DNA of 64,000 nt from contig NC_081410.1 of assembly GCF_030272615.1 (NCBI RefSeq), positions 187,764,119-187,828,118 on the forward strand, in the 5' to 3' direction. How positions within the stretch are numbered: the first letter of the stretch is position 1; the number at the start of each line of letters is the position of its first letter. Made by a program: the position numbers and the translations under genes. The notes under the pieces were generated by a model, which was given only the letters and a program-made list of their open reading frames with translations, did not search any database and was not told the origin of the DNA. Source of the stretch: Cryptomeria japonica (Eukaryota > Streptophyta > Pinopsida > Cupressales > Cupressaceae). This document shows positions 59,752-64,000 of this stretch, piece by piece.

Positions 59752-59910
59752 TAAACATGGTTGCCATCAATGACAACACAAGTAAAGTCATCAAATATCC
59801 TATCATCATCATCAAGACAACAATCTCCTCATATAAACTTTACCAGTCATCTTCTCATCTTATCATCATCTCCATCATTTATGCTGACAAATAACTCATC
59901 CATGCCAACA
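59752..59910 (-). repeat. Solo LTR H, right part
   Basis: Begins taaacATGGTTGCCATC and ends CATGCCAACA, followed by tttac (59911-59915), which matches 36326-36330. Joins the segment ending at 37587. Confidence 0.75.
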
Positions 59911-60387
59911 TTTACACTATGTGCATATAGAGATGTAGATTGGGCTAGAGATATAGATGACCGGAAGAGCAAAGCATTCTTTCTTGTAAAGCAACTTGTT
60001 TCATGGATTAGCAAGAAATAGTCATGTACTTCTTTATCTACCGTTGAAGCTGAGTATGTTGTCATTTCTACTAGTTGTACACAAGTTCTATGGATGAAGT
60101 AAATGTTGAAGGACATAAGGGTAGACTGTAATGAATTGGTAGTTATTCACTATGATAACTCTACTGCTATTGACATATCAAAGAATTTGATATTTCATTG
60201 TAAGACAAAGCACATATCAATCAAGTATAACTTTTTGAAAGAGAAGGTAGAAGCAAAGGAAGTCAAATTGGTTGATATGAACACTAAAGAGAAAATTGCA
60301 GATATTTTAACTAAACCTTTGCCCAAGGAATCATTTGAGTACTTTAGAGATACATTGGGGGTTTTTGTCCCTCTGGTAGAGACTTAA
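59911..60387 (+). pseudogene. RNase H end of copia D
   Basis: Resumes after H: TLCAYRDVDWARDIDDRKSK, SLSTVEAEYVV, IHYDNSTAIDISKN, KTKHISIKYNFLKEKVEAKE and DILTKPLPKESFEYF, ending at 60387. Two stops (TAG near 60018 after SKK, TAA near 60100 after WMK) replace Gln codons seen in relatives, and several codons are deleted after DDRKSK. Confidence 0.88.
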
Positions 60388-60735
60388 GTGATGTTGATTG
60401 GCATCAGTCTGGTATGCATTAATAGAGCTATTATTCATTCTAGATTGATGTGTTGGTGCTAGTACTTAGGGGGAAGTAGTCAACTTTGTGGTTTAGAGGT
60501 TCTATGTTTTTTCTTTGATGTTTATGTCATATTTTTGGTATTGATGTCAAAGGGGGACAGATATTCATATTAAAATAGAGCTTAACAGATATATCAGTCA
60601 AAGGGGGAGTTTGATTCAAATCTTCATTGTTATATCATTGTTGGATGTCTTCCATTAGGGGAGACTTGTTTGGCATTTCTTGGCACTTGGATGTTTTTCA
60701 CATCTAGTGTTGCCATCAATGCCAAAGAGGGAGAT
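60388..60735 (+). other. 3' noncoding part and polypurine tract of copia D
   Basis: GCCATCAATGCCAAAGAGGGAGA abuts the 3' LTR; the tract is interrupted by one A. GATGTCAAAGGGGGACAG at 60543 and GTCAAAGGGGGAG at 60597 are PPT-like. Confidence 0.75.
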
Positions 60736-60971
60736 TGTTGGCAATATGGAGGAATTGATTATGTGTTGCATTGATGTTTGTAATTGAATTCAACACTAGC
60801 TTGTTTGGTTGTCTACCAGGTTTGGATAGAGTGGTTGGTTTGTGATGATGATCAGGAGATTGGTCTCTATTATGTGGAATTGGTTTGGTTTGGTCATTCA
60901 TGTGGTTTAGATCAATGTATCATTCAATCGGATTTGGACTTGGTGATTCGTAAGTTATCATATGTTCTAGT
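60736..60971 (+). repeat. 3' LTR of copia D, first part
   Basis: TGTTGGCAATATGGAGG onward, matching 22695-22932. Cut at 60972 by element E within ...ATATGTTCTAG. Confidence 0.85.
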
Positions 60972-62202
60972 TGTTAGATAGTTTAGATAAATAGAGGACA
61001 ACTGAGAGGGGGGGTGAATCAGTTGTCAATAGATTACAGAACTTTAAGCATTCAAAACCTCATTATCGGAACACATAAACTCAATATTGGGATAACAGAT
61101 ATAGCAATTAAGCATAAACATAAATCATAGAACAACTAACATCCATCCATAACTCATGACACCAAGATTTTTATGTGGAAAACCCGGTAAAGGGAAAAAC
61201 CATGGTGGGAAGCCTACCCATAGTCAGATAATACTTTTCTAGTAAGTATGTGATTACAAAATGAGTGGTATGCACATGCATGAAGCCCAATAGCCTAGAG
61301 TGCACTGCTCATCAAAAAAGGAGCCTCACTGACTACAAAAGAAATCCAGACTATGATCCGGAAAGAAGAGTGAACTGCAAGAATAACATCTCCTATGCCA
61401 GAGTATAGTTTTGGTTAAGCCTAGTACCAGAAGTCTCAAACCTCTCTTACAAACCCAATTTGATCACCTATGATCAACCAAAATCTCTGCGTATGATTTC
61501 AACATTATTCACACATGGATAATTGTATAATCCCCAAAAACCATGATCTACAAAGAGATCTTGCATCATATTTATACCAATCTAGGACCTAAACAATTAG
61601 GTCAACCACCTAAAAGATAATAGAATAAATTCATAATATAAACCCACAATCCAATGATCATCCAAGTTGTCCTAGGAACAAAACAACATATACAAATCAA
61701 TAAATCCATTCAGTAACACATCAGGAGCATCCACCAACACATTACATAAAATAGTCCATAACCTACCAAAATAAGACTGGACCCAAAATAGGTCAACATA
61801 AACCAAATCCAACACCATCGATCAACAAGAACATGAACAAGATAACCAACAACATCCCATGAGTCATCTAGAAACTACACCAACACCACTTATCAAGTGT
61901 AACAAAAGATCTTCAACAAAGCTCTGCCGGTAAAATCCTTACTGGTGACCAAAAGGCTTACTAGAATAGATGATATTGTCTCAGTCATCAAATCCTGAAC
62001 CAACTGATCGTGATATGCATCTGAAAAACATGAATGATATATCCAAATCAATTCCACAAATCGGAGCATACCAAATCAATATCATAATCCAACCACTCTA
62101 CCGGAACCAACCAAAAATCGGTAAATAACTAAAACAACTAGTGTTGACATCAATGACAAAACATCAATGCAACACATAATCAATTCCTCCAAGTTTCCAA
62201 CA
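60972..62202 (-). repeat. 3' LTR of copia E
   Basis: TGTTAGATAGTTTAGAT to GTTTCCAACA, with the C-run block at about 61003 and GTGGAAAACCCGGTAAAGG near 61175. Followed by ATCTCCCCCTTTGGCATTG. Confidence 0.87.
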
Positions 62203-62607
62203 ATCTCCCCCTTTGGCATTGATGGCAACACTAAATGTGAAAACCATCCAAGTGCCAAGAAATGCCAAACAACTCTCCCCCAATGGAAGACAACAAACAA
62301 TCTCCCACAAAATGATATAACAATGAAGCTTTGAACCAATAGACCAAACTTCCCATGTGAATGATATCTCCGTTAAACTCTAATCTCTCCCCTTTGACTG
62401 ATGTTACATTTAAGCTCAATTTTTCACATGTATATCTCTCCCACTTTGACATCAATGCCAAAAGTCTGACATATATATCAAAGATAAATCATAAATCCTT
62501 TGAACCACATAGCTGACTACTCCCCTTGAGTAGTGGAACTGCCACATCAATCCAGAATGAATAATTGCTCTGATAATGCATACCGGACTTATGTTAATCA
62601 ACATCAC
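62203..62607 (-). other. Polypurine tract and 3' noncoding part of copia E
   Basis: PPT complement at 62203-62225; further C-run words near 62276, 62388 and 62519. Non-coding. Confidence 0.75.
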
Positions 62608-62777
62608 TTAGGTCTCTACTGAAGGAGCAGAAACCCCTAGCATGTCTCTAAAGTACTCAAATGATTTGTTATGTAAAGGTTTAGTGAAAATGTCTGCAAT
62701 CTACTCTTTGCTGTTCACATAAACCAGTCTAACTTTATTTGCTTCAACCTTCTCCTTAAAAAAGTTGTACTTGATAG
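62608..62777 (-). pseudogene. C-terminal end of copia E RNase H
   Basis: The frame reads KEKVEANKVRLVYVNS, a TAG where relatives have a Gln codon, then IADIFTKPLHNKSFEYF and a stop at 62608. It breaks off near 62777. Confidence 0.8.
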
Positions 62778-64000
62778 TGTGTGCAGGAAATAAGGTGTAA
62801 GGAAATGGAAATTTATGTTTCTAGGTAAGTCCACACACCAATGGGACTCTTGGTGCAAGTTATGGAGCTATGTTGAATAGCTCAACTTCCCAAGGGATGT
62901 TCCATTGTTCTCTATCTCATAGGATCCCTCAAGTCAATGTCTTTTCTCTCAAATCAATGAGCAAAGTGACTTAGGAATGACAATTCAGAGAACGAGTGAT
63001 ATTGATCAACTTAAAATGAATACATTCCTAGTTATGCATGATATCAAATCTAATATGATTTAAACTAGCATGGAATATGATGATAAGATAAGAGGATTAG
63101 TAAAAACTATCCTAACATGATATACTAATCTAACATGAATGTTCTATGATAATGGAAATTCTTCTTAAAATGCCTATTAAGATGATTTCTATTCAAAGAG
63201 AGGCTAAATGCTTGATTAAAATGACTATATGCATGAAACTTGAATATCATTAGCAAAATGACTATAAGATAGATGCATGAAACTTGGATATGAAAATGAT
63301 AGGAGGGCTCTATTTATAGGAAAAATAGGGCAATGGATGGTCAAGATTGGATAATCTTATCAAAGGCCAAGATTGAAAGTTATCAATCAATGCTTACAAT
63401 TCTCACCAATGAAATGGTAACAATTGTCAACAAGAGACTACTTGAGAGGAGATGTAAGAAGCATTAAATGCTTGAGAAGACATGATGATTACCTTAGGAG
63501 GTAAGGTTGAGGTTAGGCTTAGAGTCATCCATTGGATAAAGCTTTTATACAAGAGGTAAACTCTTGTGCAAGGGTTAAGGAGATAACCAAGGGTAAAGCC
63601 ATGAGTGCTTGATGAGACCCCTAGATTAGATGAAGGTTGAGTTAGAGAAAAGTCTCTAACCATGAAGGGATGGGTGAGTTAACCATTAATGGTTTGGAAG
63701 ACTTTGGGGACAAATTTGTAAGAGTCCTTCCAAATTTGGGGGAACTCAACAAGTTAGCTTGTTGAAGACATAAAGGCTTTAATGCTTTTGGAAGACTTTC
63801 CTCCAAATTTGAGAAGTGACATGCTCAAATTTAGGGAAAGGGGATAATTGAAGGGTTTAGGCTAATTGATTAGGATTAGATGGGTTTTAGAAGAATTTAG
63901 AAAGGGGGTTTAGGAGGCAAATGGGAGATGTAGGATTTTACAAGTAGGTGGGAAAATAGAATTTAATTAAAATAAAATTAATTTATTTCAATTGTGGTTG
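62778..64000. mobile_element. Further insertion J, probably an LTR, partial
   Basis: The copia E coding sequence ends abruptly at TGTGTGCAGGAAATAAGG. From here to the window end the sequence is unlike the copia LTRs, has no protein-like ORF (the 78-codon minus frame at 63427-63663 is unremarkable) and is rich in AAATGCTT, GGAAGACTT and AGATGAAGG words. The TGTG start recalls element B (TGTGTAGG). An LTR of a gypsy-type element is my best guess; the other end is not visible. Confidence 0.35.

Larger units (their letters stand above)
22695..64000 (+). mobile_element. Copia element D, nested host of most later insertions
   Basis: 5' LTR 22695-23889, then primer site, gag and pol up to 27162. 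Pol resumes at 35831-36330, after element F, and again at 59911-60387, after H with A inside it. Polypurine tract and 3' LTR start at 60736. The 3' LTR is cut by element E at 60972, so the rest lies beyond the window. It was inserted into the RT/RNase H region of element C. Net length visible without inserts is about 6 kb. Confidence 0.85.
60972..64000 (-). mobile_element. Copia element E, left part visible
   Basis: Minus-strand element inserted in D's 3' LTR. 3' LTR 60972-62202, polypurine tract from 62203, then the last codons of RNase H, cut near 62778 by another insertion. Remainder beyond the window. Confidence 0.8.

Overview
The window is plant nuclear DNA made almost entirely of transposable elements. 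I see no convincing host gene, tRNA, rRNA or CRISPR array. Dense nested Ty1/copia elements primed by initiator-tRNA-Met, a gypsy/Tat-type element, TR-GAG-like non-autonomous elements and AT-rich filler point to a large seed-plant genome. A gymnosperm, probably a conifer, is my best guess. That rests on the look of the LTR family (a GAGAGGGGGGGTGAATCAG block), recalled from experience and not proved here.

Layout. (1) 1-3194: probable long gypsy-type LTR on the minus strand. (2) 3221-3384 and 17778-20298: two pieces of one unrecognised minus-strand ORF, cut apart by (3) a 14.4 kb DNA transposon at 3385-17777. The transposon has GTGCAGGATCATGG inverted ends, an 11-bp target duplication (10/11 match), a plus-strand multi-exon companion gene (3958-5756) and a decayed minus-strand transposase gene (12466-9469). 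It also carries a 360-bp tandem array (6121-8208) and a palindromic array framed by GA and CT tracts (12797-16882) that holds a solo LTR (13513-14625).

(4) 20354 to the right edge is a stack of retroelements. Copia C (minus, 20354 onward) is interrupted by copia D (plus, 22695 onward). D is interrupted by copia F (minus, 27163-35830), which contains the deleted element G (32683-34535). D is next interrupted by solo LTR H (36331-37587 plus 59752-59910), which contains copia A (plus, 37588-59751). A contains the pol-less element X (minus, 37928-44298) in its 5' LTR and the RT-less gypsy/Tat-like element B (minus, 45548-54340) in its gag. D's 3' LTR (from 60736) is cut by copia E (minus, 60972 onward), which is cut near 62778 by a further insertion J that runs off the window. 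Five-base target duplications seen in the sequence support F, H, X, B and the solo LTR exactly, and A with one mismatch.

How the parts relate. The copia copies A, C, D, E and F carry the usual gag-protease-integrase-RT-RNase H order but are full of stops, so none looks active as it stands. X and G share the LTR type, polypurine tract and Met-type primer site of the copia elements but encode only gag-like and accessory proteins, so they would need enzymes in trans. B has near-identical LTRs and an unbroken 1070-codon protease/G-patch ORF but no RT, and is the freshest insertion. Many stop codons are TAG where relatives have CAG, the pattern expected from deamination of methylated cytosine in silenced DNA.
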